Below are positions 26,969 through 36,131 of a DNA stretch of 64,000 nucleotides, in pieces. The stretch comes from Nocardioides panzhihuensis. GTDB taxonomy: Bacteria > Actinomycetota > Actinomycetes > Propionibacteriales > Nocardioidaceae. Made by a program: the position numbers and the translations under genes. Under the pieces are notes generated by a model that was not told the origin of the DNA, did no database searches, and saw only the letters and a list, made by a program, of their open reading frames with translations. Where the stretch lies: positions 2,852,001 through 2,916,000 of the forward strand of contig NZ_JACBZR010000001.1 in the NCBI RefSeq assembly GCF_013408335.1, read 5' to 3'. Position 1 is the first letter of the stretch, and each line of letters starts with the position of its first letter.

Positions 26969-28021
26969 ATGAGCCACTTCCGAGCCGAGACCGTCGTGAC
27001 GCCACGCCTGCGCATGAACGTATGGACCTCGGGTCCCGAAGACGGCATCCCCGTGCTCCTGATGCACGGCAACATCACGACGGGCGGCTTCTGGAAGTAC
27101 GTCGCGGAGGCCCTTCCTGGCAACGTCCGCGTGATCGCGCCGGATCTGCGCAGCTTCGGCGACACCGAGGCGAAGCCTGTCGACGCCACCCGTGGGCTCG
27201 CCGACCTGGCTGACGACATCCGGGGACTGCTCGAGACGCTGGGGCTTGCGGACAGAGGCGTGGTGCACGCGGCGGGGTGGTCGATGGGCGGCGGCGTCCT
27301 GCAGCAGCACCTCCTCTCCTGGCCGGACGACTTCGCCTCGGTCACGCTGGTGGCGCCGCTGTCGCCGTACGGCTTCGGCGGGACCAGAGGTGAAGACGGT
27401 GAGCCCTGCACCGACGACTTCGCCGGCACCGGCGGTGGGACCGCGGCTCCGGACTTCGTACGCCGCCTCGCCGAGCGCGACGCCACGAGCGCCGATCCTC
27501 AGAGCGCCCCGAGGACGGTCCTGATGACCTACTTCGGCCCGGGCCGGAACGCCGCCGCCGTCGACGAGGACTTCCTCGTCGACGAGCTGCTCAAGACCAC
27601 CGTGGGCGACGACAGCTACCCGGGTGACGCGACGCCGTCGCAGAGCTGGCCCTCGGTCGCACCGGGCACGCGCGGCATCATGAACGCGATGTCGCCGAAG
27701 TTCTTCGACACCTCGGCCCTCGGCGATCTCCAGAACGGCGTCCCGATCACCTGGCTCCGGGCGTCCGAGGACCAGGTGGTGTCCGACCGCTCGATGTTCG
27801 ATCTCGCCACCCTCGGGGAGATGGGCGCGGTGCCCGGGTGGCCGGGCGCCGAGGTGATGCCGCCCCAGCCGATGGAGAGCCAGCTGCGTGCTGTTCTCGA
27901 CCGCTACCAGGCCAACGGCGGGTCCTACGAGGAGATCGTGCTCGACGGTGTCGGTCACGGGATCCCGCTCGAGGATCCCCAGGCCGTGGCCGATGCGATC
28001 GCCGCACGCCTCGACGCATGA
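26969..28021 (+). CDS. Alpha/beta hydrolase
   Basis: The 350-residue protein has the alpha/beta-hydrolase fold: the oxyanion loop VLLMHGNITTGGFW (about 29-42), PDLRSFGDTEAKP, the nucleophile elbow AAGWSMGGG with Ser105, and the late histidine in DGVGHGIPLEDP. The substrate cannot be told; the large lid region (about 140-240) is unusual for simple esterases. It is coupled by an ATGA overlap to a second alpha/beta hydrolase, so the two may act in one pathway. Confidence 0.9.
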   Translation: MSHFRAETVVTPRLRMNVWTSGPEDGIPVLLMHGNITTGGFWKYVAEALPGNVRVIAPDLRSFGDTEAKPVDATRGLADLADDIRGLLETLGLADRGVVHAAGWSMGGGVLQQHLLSWPDDFASVTLVAPLSPYGFGGTRGEDGEPCTDDFAGTGGGTAAPDFVRRLAERDATSADPQSAPRTVLMTYFGPGRNAAAVDEDFLVDELLKTTVGDDSYPGDATPSQSWPSVAPGTRGIMNAMSPKFFDTSALGDLQNGVPITWLRASEDQVVSDRSMFDLATLGEMGAVPGWPGAEVMPPQPMESQLRAVLDRYQANGGSYEEIVLDGVGHGIPLEDPQAVADAIAARLDA

Positions 28022-28839
28022 GTGAGCTGACCGTCCGGACGTGGGGTCCCCGGTCCGAACAGCCCGTCGTCATCGCGATCCACGGGATCACCGCCACCCA
28101 CCTGGCGTGGCCTTTCCTCGCCGCAGCGCTCCTCGACCGTCGCGTGGTCGCACCGGACCTCCGCGGACGTGGTGGGTCGCGCATGCTGCCGGCCCCGTAC
28201 GGGCTCGCAGCCCACGCGGACGACGTCGCCGCGCTGATCCGGGAGGTCACCCCCGACGGTCCCGCCGACGTGGTCGGCCACTCCATGGGCGGGTTCATCG
28301 CAGTGGTCCTCGCGCAACGACACCCCGATCTGGTCGGCCGGCTGGTGCTGGTCGACGGCGGGCTCCCGTTCGCGCCGACCGAGCTGGAGACCACTCGTGC
28401 CGCGGTCGAGCTGATCAAGGCCCGGCTGGGGGCGACGTACAGCTCACCGGACGAGTACGTCGCTCTCTTCCAGCAGCACCCGGCCTTCTCCCACGACTGG
28501 TCTCCCGAGGCCCGCGCCTACGCGACGTACGACGCCGTGGAGCGGTCGCCAGGGGCGTACGGCTCCTCCGCATCGCTCGAAGCGGTCCTCGCCGATCAGG
28601 CCGACATCGAGAGCGGTCCGGTCCTCGGGCACGCGCTGGCGCACCTTCCTGCCGCGACGTTCCTGCACGCACCTCGCGGGTTCGTCGACGACCCGCCCGG
28701 CCTCTACGCTCCCGCGACCGTCGAGCAGCTGGCACAGGTTTTTCCCCAGGTGGAGATGGTTCCTGTCGAGAGCGTCAACCACTACACCATCGTGATGTCC
28801 CGGCGCGGTGCCGAGGCGATCGCCAGCGTCCTGGCCTGA
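28018..28839 (+). CDS. Alpha/beta hydrolase, second of coupled pair
   Basis: The 273-residue protein starts with an ATG overlapping the preceding stop. It shows HGITATHLAW, PDLRGRGGSRMLP and the nucleophile elbow VGHSMGGF with Ser89. The late histidine is in ESVNHYTIVM. The size and PDLRGRGxS motif are those of epoxide-hydrolase or haloperoxidase-like and ester-cleaving members. It is only distantly similar to its upstream neighbour, so it is not a recent duplication. Confidence 0.9.
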   Translation: MSELTVRTWGPRSEQPVVIAIHGITATHLAWPFLAAALLDRRVVAPDLRGRGGSRMLPAPYGLAAHADDVAALIREVTPDGPADVVGHSMGGFIAVVLAQRHPDLVGRLVLVDGGLPFAPTELETTRAAVELIKARLGATYSSPDEYVALFQQHPAFSHDWSPEARAYATYDAVERSPGAYGSSASLEAVLADQADIESGPVLGHALAHLPAATFLHAPRGFVDDPPGLYAPATVEQLAQVFPQVEMVPVESVNHYTIVMSRRGAEAIASVLA

Positions 28840-28846
28840 CCCACCG

Positions 28847-29797
28847 TCACCCTGTGCCGCCTCTGGCCCGCAGCCATTCGTCGTACGGCACGGGCTCGGC
28901 GTCGTTCTTCGCCTGGCCGACGATGCTCTCGGTGAACCAGGTTCGCAGCGAGACCATCTCCGGTGTGGATCGCAGGGTGAGCAGCTGGTGGGTCTCGCTG
29001 ATCGCGTCGGCCAGGTTGTCCGCGGCCATCAGCTCACGGACCACGGGGGCCATCTCGCGGGGAAGGGTCATCTCGATGTCGACGTACTCCAGCCCCGCAG
29101 CAGCCGCGTCCAAGGCGGTACGCCGACCCAGGTGACGCGCGAAGGCCGGTCGGGCGACCAACCGCTCGATGAGCTGACCGAGCTCCCGCGGCGGGGTCGG
29201 ACCCTCTTCGGAGTCGATGAGCTGGAGCTCACGGACCAGGTCGTCGAGGCGCTGGTCGATCTGGAGCCCGAGCTGGACCGGGCAGCGGGGCAACCGCACG
29301 GTGACCCAGTCCGCCGGGACGGCGGACGACTCCGGCACCACCTGATCGCCGTACTCCACCGTGGGAGGCCGTACGTCGTGCTCGACGCCGTCACCGACGA
29401 GGTCGGCCCAGATGCGCCGCCCGTCGACGCGCTCCTCGATCCCCCAGGACTTCGCCAGCACCGACACGATGGCCAGCCCGCGCCCGGTGGTGCCCCGACT
29501 CTCGACAGGAGGCGGAGCAACCGCTTGGACCGGGACCAGCGCGCCGTCGTCCTCGACGCTGACCCTCACCGCCGGCTCGAGATCGTGCATACGGACCTGC
29601 ATGTAGGGGCTGCCGCTGTGCAGGGCCGAGTTCGCCGCCATCTCGGTGATGCACATGGCCGCGTCGTCGACCAGGTGCGCGCGTCCCCACTCCAGAAGCC
29701 CGTCCGTGACGAACCTGCGCGCCCCGGGCACGCTGGCCGCCTCAGCGGCGAGGCGCACCCGCAGCTCAGGACGGCCTCTGTCGGACACGGACATCAT
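28847..29797 (-). CDS. Anti-sigma-factor-like ATP-binding protein (HATPase_c_2) with C-terminal extension
   Basis: The 316-residue protein begins with a histidine-kinase-like ATPase fold: ITEMAANSALHSG (N box), VEDDG, and GTTGRGLAIVSVLAKSWG (G boxes). These match RsbW/SpoIIAB-type serine kinases that bind sigma or anti-anti-sigma factors. The second half (about 150-316) is a separate all-helical domain I do not recognise, ending close to the stop of the convergent hydrolase. No sigma factor is adjacent, so its partner is unknown. Confidence 0.8.
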   Translation of the reverse strand: MMSVSDRGRPELRVRLAAEAASVPGARRFVTDGLLEWGRAHLVDDAAMCITEMAANSALHSGSPYMQVRMHDLEPAVRVSVEDDGALVPVQAVAPPPVESRGTTGRGLAIVSVLAKSWGIEERVDGRRIWADLVGDGVEHDVRPPTVEYGDQVVPESSAVPADWVTVRLPRCPVQLGLQIDQRLDDLVRELQLIDSEEGPTPPRELGQLIERLVARPAFARHLGRRTALDAAAAGLEYVDIEMTLPREMAPVVRELMAADNLADAISETHQLLTLRSTPEMVSLRTWFTESIVGQAKNDAEPVPYDEWLRARGGTG

Positions 29798-30116
29798 GGG
29801 GCCAGTGTGCCCCCGATCGCCCCTGACGTCACCGCTGATCGCCAGAAGGCGACCGGTCGATCAACCAGCGATGTCTCGCCCGAGCAGGTGGCGGGCGATG
29901 ACCCACTTCACGGGTACGTGCGAGCACCGTGATCACGCCGGCCACCGGTGAGTTGGAGATCCATCGCTTGTGTCCCTCGTATCGGCCGATTCGTTTGATA
30001 CCCTCCACCCGTATAAGGTGATACCCCCATTGGGTATCTGATCCTGTCGTCGTCACGACGCACAGGGGTGAATTCGTTTCCGCGCAGCGACGCCTGCGCC
30101 AAGGAGGAGAAGCCAG
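29798..30116. other. 319-base intergenic region before the MFS operon
   Basis: No gene is supported here. The second half is AT-richer than its surroundings and holds TTGATA (29995-30000) and a perfect palindrome at 30020-30038, so it is probably the control region for the MFS operon. Confidence 0.5.
30020..30038. promoter_or_regulatory. Perfect palindromic operator-like site upstream of MFS operon
   Basis: GATACCC-CCATT-GGGTATC is a 7+5+7 perfect inverted repeat about 80 bases before the MFS start. This architecture is typical for TetR or MarR repressors. No such regulator is next to it, so the binder would be encoded elsewhere. Confidence 0.55.
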
Positions 30117-31547
30117 ATGACGGCCACGAAGTCGACCAGCGGTGGGTTGGTTTCGCTGCTGGTGATCGCTTCGGCACAGCTGATGGTGGTGCTCGACGAT
30201 TCGATCGTGAACATCGCGCTGCCGAGCATCCAACGGGAGCTCGAGGTGGCGCCGACGATGCTGCCGTGGGTCGTCAACGCGTACATCCTCGCCTTCGGAG
30301 CGCTCCTGCTCCTCGGCGGCCGGATCGGAGATCTCTGGGGACGCAAGCGGACTCTCCAGGTCGGCATCGCGGTCTTCGTCGTCGCTTCCCTGGTCGGCGG
30401 TGTCGGTCTGAGCGTGGAGATGCTCATCGCGGCCCGCGCGGTGCAGGGTCTCGGGGCGGCCTTGGCCGCCCCGAACGCTCTCGCTCTGATCGCGACGACG
30501 TTCTCCGAGCGGAAGGTACGCGACCAGGCGCTCTCCCTCTACGGGGCGATGTCAGGCCTCGGCATCGTCGTCGGCCTGCTCCTCGGCGGTCTGCTCACCG
30601 ACCAGCTGGGCTGGCGGTGGGTGTTCTTCATCAACGTCCCGATCGGCGTCCTCGTCCTCCTCGGAACACGCACGCTGGTCGCAGCCGAGCGGCGTACAGG
30701 ACGCCTCGGCACGCTCGGAGCCGTCCTCGGCACCGCCGGCATGGTCGCCCTGGTCTACGCGATCACCCGCTTCGGCGAGAGCGGGTGCGCCGACCCGATC
30801 ACCTATGCGGTCATCGGTGCGGCGCTCGTGCTCCTGGCCATGTTCGTCCGTACGCAGCGCTCGAGCCGCAACCCGCTGGTGCCACCGAGCCTGTTCCGCG
30901 ACCGCAACCGCACCGGCGCCTACCTGACCATGCTGGGCCTGGCGATCGGACCGATGGGCACGTTCTACGTCATCACCCTCTACATGCAGGAGGTCGTGGA
31001 CTTCAGCCCGTTGCAGACCGGGCTCACCTGGCTACCGTTCGCCCTCGGCATCGTTCTCGGAGCCGGAACTGCCCCGAAGCTGCTGATGAAGATCGCTCCT
31101 CGGTACGTCGCCGCACTCGGCGCGCTTCTGGGCGCCGGCGGGGCGTTCTGGTTCTCCACCATCTCCGTCGAGCCCAGCTACTGGACGTTGATGGCTCCCG
31201 CGATGGTGCTCATCGCGCTCGGGTTCGGCCTGGGGACGATCGCCCTGACGCAAGCCGCCGTCTACGGCGTCGCCGCGGATCGAGCCGGCATCGCCTCAGC
31301 GCTCCTCAACTCCGCCCAGCAGATCGGCGTCGCCCTTGGCCTGACCATCCTCGCCGGAGTCGCTGCCACCGTGACGGTAGGGACCGGCAGCACGACGCCC
31401 TCCTCGCTCGTCGATGGATACAGCACCGCGCTGGTCGTCGGCGCGGGGATCCTGCTCGCCTCGGCAGTGCTTGCGCTGCTAACGCTTCGCGCCGGAGTCG
31501 ACGACGCGGAACAGACGATCGAGGAGCCTCGAACCATCCACGTCTGA
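30117..31547 (+). CDS. MFS drug:H+ antiporter, DHA2 (EmrB/QacA-like)
   Basis: The 476-residue membrane protein has 14 predicted helices. It shows the DHA2 N-terminal motif LDDSIVNIALPSIQRELEV and motif A GGRIGDLWGRKRTLQVG. A very strong AAGGAGGAG ribosome site precedes the ATG. Such proteins export toxic organic compounds with protons. It is followed by a carboxymuconolactone-decarboxylase family gene, and a palindromic operator-like site lies upstream, so it is likely an inducible detoxification operon. The compound exported is unknown. Confidence 0.93.
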   Translation: MTATKSTSGGLVSLLVIASAQLMVVLDDSIVNIALPSIQRELEVAPTMLPWVVNAYILAFGALLLLGGRIGDLWGRKRTLQVGIAVFVVASLVGGVGLSVEMLIAARAVQGLGAALAAPNALALIATTFSERKVRDQALSLYGAMSGLGIVVGLLLGGLLTDQLGWRWVFFINVPIGVLVLLGTRTLVAAERRTGRLGTLGAVLGTAGMVALVYAITRFGESGCADPITYAVIGAALVLLAMFVRTQRSSRNPLVPPSLFRDRNRTGAYLTMLGLAIGPMGTFYVITLYMQEVVDFSPLQTGLTWLPFALGIVLGAGTAPKLLMKIAPRYVAALGALLGAGGAFWFSTISVEPSYWTLMAPAMVLIALGFGLGTIALTQAAVYGVAADRAGIASALLNSAQQIGVALGLTILAGVAATVTVGTGSTTPSSLVDGYSTALVVGAGILLASAVLALLTLRAGVDDAEQTIEEPRTIHV

Positions 31548-31597
31548 GGACTCCCACCAATCAACACAACGGAATCAACAACCAAGAAGGAGCAGCG

Positions 31598-31927
31598 GTG
31601 CACTCTCACAACGACGAAGCGAAGTTCATGGCCGACATCAAGGACGCCGCACCGGAGATGGTCTCGGCATTTTTCGGGTTCGACAAAGCCGTGTTCGACA
31701 AGAACACCGGCAACCTCGACCTGGCCACCCGAGAGCTGATCGCAGTCGGCGTCGCCGTGACCACGCAGTGCCCGTTCTGCATCGAGGACCACGCCAAGCG
31801 CGCCGTCAAGGCCGGTGCGTCCAAGGCCGACGTCGCCGAAGCCGTCATGGTCGCCGCCGCGCTCCGCGCCGGCGGCGGCGTCACCCATGGTTGGAAGGCG
31901 ATGAAGAGCATCGCCGAGGACGAGTAG
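31598..31927 (+). CDS. Carboxymuconolactone decarboxylase / AhpD-like protein
   Basis: The 109-residue protein has the CMD fold with the redox pair CPFC (Cys58, Cys61) and His65, as in AhpD-type alkylhydroperoxidases. The GTG at 31598 has AAGGAG in front and lies 50 bases after the MFS stop. The CxxC...H triad points to thiol-peroxidase chemistry and not to a decarboxylase. Together with the exporter it suggests protection against a reactive or redox-cycling compound. Confidence 0.9.
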   Translation: MHSHNDEAKFMADIKDAAPEMVSAFFGFDKAVFDKNTGNLDLATRELIAVGVAVTTQCPFCIEDHAKRAVKAGASKADVAEAVMVAAALRAGGGVTHGWKAMKSIAEDE

Positions 31928-32052
31928 CTCTTCTCACCCAGATCGCCGAGGCTCGCTCGCCCGACGTGGCATGGACCTCGGAGTGCTGCTCGAGGTCTAT
32001 CGAGCCGCCCACCAGCTGGTCTTCGCCTACCTCTCCGAAGTCACCCAGCAGA

Positions 32053-32661
32053 TCACTCGGCCGGGTAGGGCGAGGCAGCCAGCAGGCCTGCGAGGTGGGC
32101 GACGTTGCGAGCCAAGGTCCTGGTCGTCCCCGCGGTGGCCTCGGGCGTCGGCTCCTTGTCCTTGTAGTCCACACCCTGCATCGCCTCGCCGACCCAGTAG
32201 GTCGCCGCGCTCGCGGGGATGGTGAAGCCGACGTCGTTCAACGCCTGGCAGAGCTCGGCGGTGACGTGGTGGGCGCCGTCCTCGTTGCCGACGACGCCGA
32301 TCCCGGCGACCTTGTCGTAGGTCAGCATCCGGCCGTCGTCATCGGTCTCGCCGAGCTCGGCGTCGAGCCGCTCGAGCACCATCTTGCAGACCGCGGACGG
32401 CTGACCCAGCCAGATCGGGGTGACCAGCACCAGGATGTCCGCGGCCAGCATCCGCTCCCGCAGCTGCGGCCACTCGTCTCCGTCTCCCTCGTCGGTGGTC
32501 ACGCCGAACCGCACGTCGTGATCGACCACCCGGATCATCTCGCCGTCCACCCCGTGATCCCGGAGGGCCGAGAGCACCTGGGACCCGAGCAGCTCGGAGC
32601 TGGACTCGTGCGGCGAACGCTTGAGGGTGCAGTTCAGGATCAGACAGCTCATTGACTTCAT
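32053..32661 (-). CDS. NAD(P)H-dependent FMN reductase / flavodoxin-like oxidoreductase
   Basis: The 202-residue protein reads MSCLILNCTLKRSPHESSSE, the FMN-phosphate loop of flavodoxin-like reductases, and LVLVTPIWLGQPSAVCKMVLERL, which is also typical. Such enzymes reduce flavins or quinones with NAD(P)H. Two starts are possible (32661 or 32652) and neither has a clear ribosome site. It stands alone, divergent from nothing obvious. Confidence 0.85.
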   Translation of the reverse strand: MKSMSCLILNCTLKRSPHESSSELLGSQVLSALRDHGVDGEMIRVVDHDVRFGVTTDEGDGDEWPQLRERMLAADILVLVTPIWLGQPSAVCKMVLERLDAELGETDDDGRMLTYDKVAGIGVVGNEDGAHHVTAELCQALNDVGFTIPASAATYWVGEAMQGVDYKDKEPTPEATAGTTRTLARNVAHLAGLLAASPYPAE

Positions 32662-32747
32662 GCCAACCGGTAACCCGGGAGCATCGCCCTCATGCCTTGA
32701 TCACGGCAAGCCCGGTCCGTTTGCCCAGGTGCTTCTTTTCCGGGAGG

Positions 32748-33749
32748 TCACGGATGCAGCGGCGGAAGCTCGCTCCCGGCCTTCGCCGGGATGCCGGAGA
32801 CGACCGCTTCGAGTGCCTCCATGGCGGAGTGGCGCGGACGCCAGTCGAGCTCCCGCTCAGCACGGGCCGTCGACATCAGGGGCAGCTGCATGACCGCATC
32901 CAGGAGACTGCCCGGGACGGGCGCGAGGCGTGCGTGCCAGGCCGTCTCCAAGCCCTGACGCATCAGGTTCGAGGGGACCTCGACCGTTCGAGCACCCATC
33001 AGCTCGCCGATCTCCTCGCGGGTGATCACGCCCCCACCGGCCAGGTTGAAGGCGCCCGTCACGTCGGTGGTCGCGGCGGTGGCCAGAGCCCGGCCGACAT
33101 CGCCGGCGTGCACTGCCTGGAACCGCAGCCCCGCGGGCACCGGCACGACCGGGATCCGCCGCCGGTCCAGGAGCGCCGGCCTGGCCAACGCACCGCCGAA
33201 GATGCGCCGTTGCTCGCTGGCCGCCGAGCGCTGGAAGACGAACGCGGGACGAACCCGGACCAGCCGGACCTCGGGATGGGCACAGGCGAAGGCGTCGAGG
33301 GCCCGCTCGACGTACGCCTTCTCCCGGCAGTACGCCGCCGATGACGCCCCGTCGGTCCTCCAGGTCTCGTCGACGTGGTCGTCATGGTCCACCGGCGAGT
33401 ACGCGGCCACCGACGAGACGCACACGAGCGCGGGGACGCCGGCCCTGGCGACGGCGTCGAGGACCTTGCGCGTGCCGACCGCATTGGTCGCCCAGGTCTC
33501 CTCGGGCCGGTGCGTCGGCTGGAACTTCCAGGCGAGGTGGACGACCGCGTCGGCCCCTTCCAAGACCGGCTCCAGGTTGCCCGTCGACACGTCGGCCTCA
33601 CGCCATTCGACAGAGGCGTGTGCGCTGGTCCGGGGGCCACTCGGGGCTCGTCGGGCGACGGCGAGGACCGTCGCGGCCCCGTCGGCGGTCAAAGCCCGGA
33701 TCGCGGCGCTACCGAGGTTCCCCGACGCACCTGTGACGACCACCTTCAT
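32748..33749 (-). CDS. NAD-dependent epimerase/dehydratase (extended SDR)
   Basis: The 333-residue protein starts at the ATG at 33749 with the Rossmann motif MKVVVTGASGNLGSAA. It carries the extended-SDR catalytic set CVSSVAAYSP and the YxxxK pair in AAYCREK. It probably acts on a nucleotide sugar or similar compound, but no pathway partner is nearby. It is divergent from the zinc-dependent dehydrogenase at 33900, with 150 bases between the starts. Confidence 0.88.
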   Translation of the reverse strand: MKVVVTGASGNLGSAAIRALTADGAATVLAVARRAPSGPRTSAHASVEWREADVSTGNLEPVLEGADAVVHLAWKFQPTHRPEETWATNAVGTRKVLDAVARAGVPALVCVSSVAAYSPVDHDDHVDETWRTDGASSAAYCREKAYVERALDAFACAHPEVRLVRVRPAFVFQRSAASEQRRIFGGALARPALLDRRRIPVVPVPAGLRFQAVHAGDVGRALATAATTDVTGAFNLAGGGVITREEIGELMGARTVEVPSNLMRQGLETAWHARLAPVPGSLLDAVMQLPLMSTARAERELDWRPRHSAMEALEAVVSGIPAKAGSELPPLHP

Positions 33750-33899
33750 GTGTTTCCACGCCCTTCCTGCCGCCGCCCGATCTGTCTTGTGTGCTTCACC
33801 GGTACCCACCTCGCTCCGGTTGAGCACTGTGCGATCGCCGGGCTCGAATCGCCGGATCCGGGTACCGCAGAGGTCATCCGATCCGAAGGAGGCAGATCA

Positions 33900-35078
33900 A
33901 TGAAGGCGGTCACCTGGCAAGGGCGGCGCGACATCCGGGTGGAGGAGGTCCCGGACCCGCACATCGTCGAGGACGACGACATCATCGTCGAGGTCACCTC
34001 GTCGGGGCTGTGCGGTTCCGACCTGCACCTCTACGAAGTGCTCACCGGTTTCATGACACCGGGCGACATCGTCGGACACGAACCGATGGGGGTCGTGGCC
34101 GAGGCCGGACCCGGGGTTCACGGGTTGAGCGTGGGCGACCGGGTGGTCGTGCCGTTCAACGTCAGCTGCGGAACCTGCTGGATGTGCCGACGCGACCTGC
34201 ACTCGCAGTGCGAGACCACGCAGAACCGCGACCAGGGCACCGGCGCCAGCCTCTTCGGCTACAGCTCGCTCTACGGCCAGGTCCCCGGCGGGCAGGCTCA
34301 GTACCTCCGCGTCCCCTTCGGCAACCAGCTGCCGATCAAGGTGCCGCACGGCCCGTCCGATGACCGGTTCCTGTTCCTCTCCGACGTCCTGCCGACCGCC
34401 TGGCAGTCCCTCCGGTACGCCGACCCGGGCCCGGAGAGCACCGTGCTGGTGCTCGGAGCCGGTCCGATCGGAGACATGGTGGCCCGCTTCGCGATCGCCG
34501 AGGGTCACCGTGTCATCAGCGTGGATCGCGAGCCCGAGCGCCTCGCGCGGGTGCGGCAGTGCGGGGCAGAGACGATCGAGCTCGGGTCCGGCGACGTCGG
34601 CGAGCAGGTGCGCGAGCTGACCGACGGACGCGGAGCCGACGCCGTGGTCGACGCCGTGGGGATGGAGGCCCACGGGTCGCCGATCGCGGAGATGGCCACG
34701 ACCATCCTGTCGCGGATGCCTGGCGCCGTCAGCCGCCCGGTGATGAAGAACGCCGGCGTCGACCGGCTGGCCGCGCTGCAGACCGCCTTCGAGGCCGTAC
34801 GCCGCGGCGGCACCGTCTCGATCGCCGGCGTCTACGGCGGCGCGATGGACCCGTTCCCGATGATGCAGCTCTTCGACAAGCAGGTCGGCATCCGCATGGG
34901 CCAGGCCAACGTACGCGCCTGGACGGACGACCTGATGCCGTTCCTCGAGGGCGACGACGACCCGCTGGGCGTGGACTCCTTCGCCACCCACCACCTCCCC
35001 CTCACCGAGGCACCGTGGGCGTACAAGGCCTTCCAGACCAAGTCCGACGGGATGGTGAAGGTCGTCTTCAAGCCCTGA
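33900..35078 (+). CDS. Zinc-dependent alcohol dehydrogenase, second formaldehyde-dehydrogenase-like paralogue
   Basis: The 392-residue protein has GLCGSDLHLYEVL, GHEPMGV, four structural cysteines in CGTCWMCRRDLHSQC, and GAGPIGDM. It resembles the enzyme at 10993-12159 in the first 130 residues but lacks that enzyme's long insert. A strong AGGAGG site precedes the ATG at 33900. The substrate is not known; relatives oxidise alcohols or threonine-like compounds. It is not in an operon. Confidence 0.9.
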   Translation: MKAVTWQGRRDIRVEEVPDPHIVEDDDIIVEVTSSGLCGSDLHLYEVLTGFMTPGDIVGHEPMGVVAEAGPGVHGLSVGDRVVVPFNVSCGTCWMCRRDLHSQCETTQNRDQGTGASLFGYSSLYGQVPGGQAQYLRVPFGNQLPIKVPHGPSDDRFLFLSDVLPTAWQSLRYADPGPESTVLVLGAGPIGDMVARFAIAEGHRVISVDREPERLARVRQCGAETIELGSGDVGEQVRELTDGRGADAVVDAVGMEAHGSPIAEMATTILSRMPGAVSRPVMKNAGVDRLAALQTAFEAVRRGGTVSIAGVYGGAMDPFPMMQLFDKQVGIRMGQANVRAWTDDLMPFLEGDDDPLGVDSFATHHLPLTEAPWAYKAFQTKSDGMVKVVFKP

Positions 35079-35096
35079 GTCGCGGGTGGCCGAGCC

Positions 35097-36086
35097 TCAG
35101 TCCGACGCCGAGCGCAGCGCGTCGAGGAGAGGCCCGGCCTCGGCCAAGAACTGGTCGTTGGTCGACCCATCCACCTGAACGAGAGCCACATCGGTGAATC
35201 CGGCCTCCCAGAAGGGCCGGATCCCGTCCGTGATCGCGCCGATGTCGGGACCGCACGGGATCGACGAGGCGACGTCCTCGTGGCGCACGAACTGCGAGGC
35301 CGCGGCGAAGCTCGCCGTGGTCGGAAGCTCGCTGTTGACCGCCCAGCCACCGCCGAACCAGCGAAACTGCTGGTGAGCCCTCTGTGTCGCTGCTTCCGCG
35401 TCGTCAGGGTCCCAGCTGATCGGGATCTGGCCGATGGCTCGGTTGCCGCCGGCTCCGACTCTCGGCGCCTCCGCCACGTTGTTCCACCCCGCCACCAGAT
35501 CCGCATCGGGCTGCACGGCGATCAGGTGGTCGGCCAAGGCAGCGCAACGCTGGGAGACCTCGGGCCCGCCGACCGCCAACCCGACAGGAACCCGGGTGCT
35601 GGGAAGGTCCCAGAGCCGGGCAGCATCGACCTGGAAGTGCTCACCCCGGTAGTCGACGAGATCGCCGTCGAAGAGCGCGGAGATGATCTCCATCGCCTCG
35701 GCGAGCATCTCGTGCCTGGTGTGCACGGCCGGCCAGCCGGCGCCCACGACGTGCTCGTTGAGATTCTCTCCGCTGCCGAGTCCAAGGGTGAACCGGCCCT
35801 CGGAGAGCACCTGCATGGTGGCGGCCTTCTGGGCGACCACGGCGGGGTGGTAGCGCATCGTCGGGCAGGTCACGTAGGTCATCAGCGGGATTCGCTGCGT
35901 GGCCTGCGCGACTGCGCCCAGCACAGTCCATGCGTACGGCGCGTGCCCCTGCTCGACCAGCCATGGCGAGTAGTGGTCGCTCATCACGAGGAAGTCGAAG
36001 CCCGCCTCCTCGGCAGCGACGGCGTGGCGCACCAGGTCTCTCGGGCCCGCCTGTTCGGTCATCAGTGTGTATCCGAAAGCAACCAT
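35097..36086 (-). CDS. F420-dependent LLM-class oxidoreductase (TIGR03557/G6PDH-like group)
   Basis: The 329-residue luciferase-like TIM barrel reads MVAFGYTLMTEQAGPRDLVR, FDFLVMSDHYSPW and GRFTLGLGSGENLNEHVVG. These are hallmarks of the F420-dependent glucose-6-phosphate-dehydrogenase-related group found in actinobacteria that make coenzyme F420. The substrate is not known. It lies 45 bases after an SDR gene and a peroxiredoxin on the same strand, so the three may form a redox operon. Confidence 0.9.
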   Translation of the reverse strand: MVAFGYTLMTEQAGPRDLVRHAVAAEEAGFDFLVMSDHYSPWLVEQGHAPYAWTVLGAVAQATQRIPLMTYVTCPTMRYHPAVVAQKAATMQVLSEGRFTLGLGSGENLNEHVVGAGWPAVHTRHEMLAEAMEIISALFDGDLVDYRGEHFQVDAARLWDLPSTRVPVGLAVGGPEVSQRCAALADHLIAVQPDADLVAGWNNVAEAPRVGAGGNRAIGQIPISWDPDDAEAATQRAHQQFRWFGGGWAVNSELPTTASFAAASQFVRHEDVASSIPCGPDIGAITDGIRPFWEAGFTDVALVQVDGSTNDQFLAEAGPLLDALRSASD

Positions 36087-36131
36087 GCCGAAGGCGGTAC
36101 CCGACGTGGCGGCGAGCGACCCCTCCGTCGA

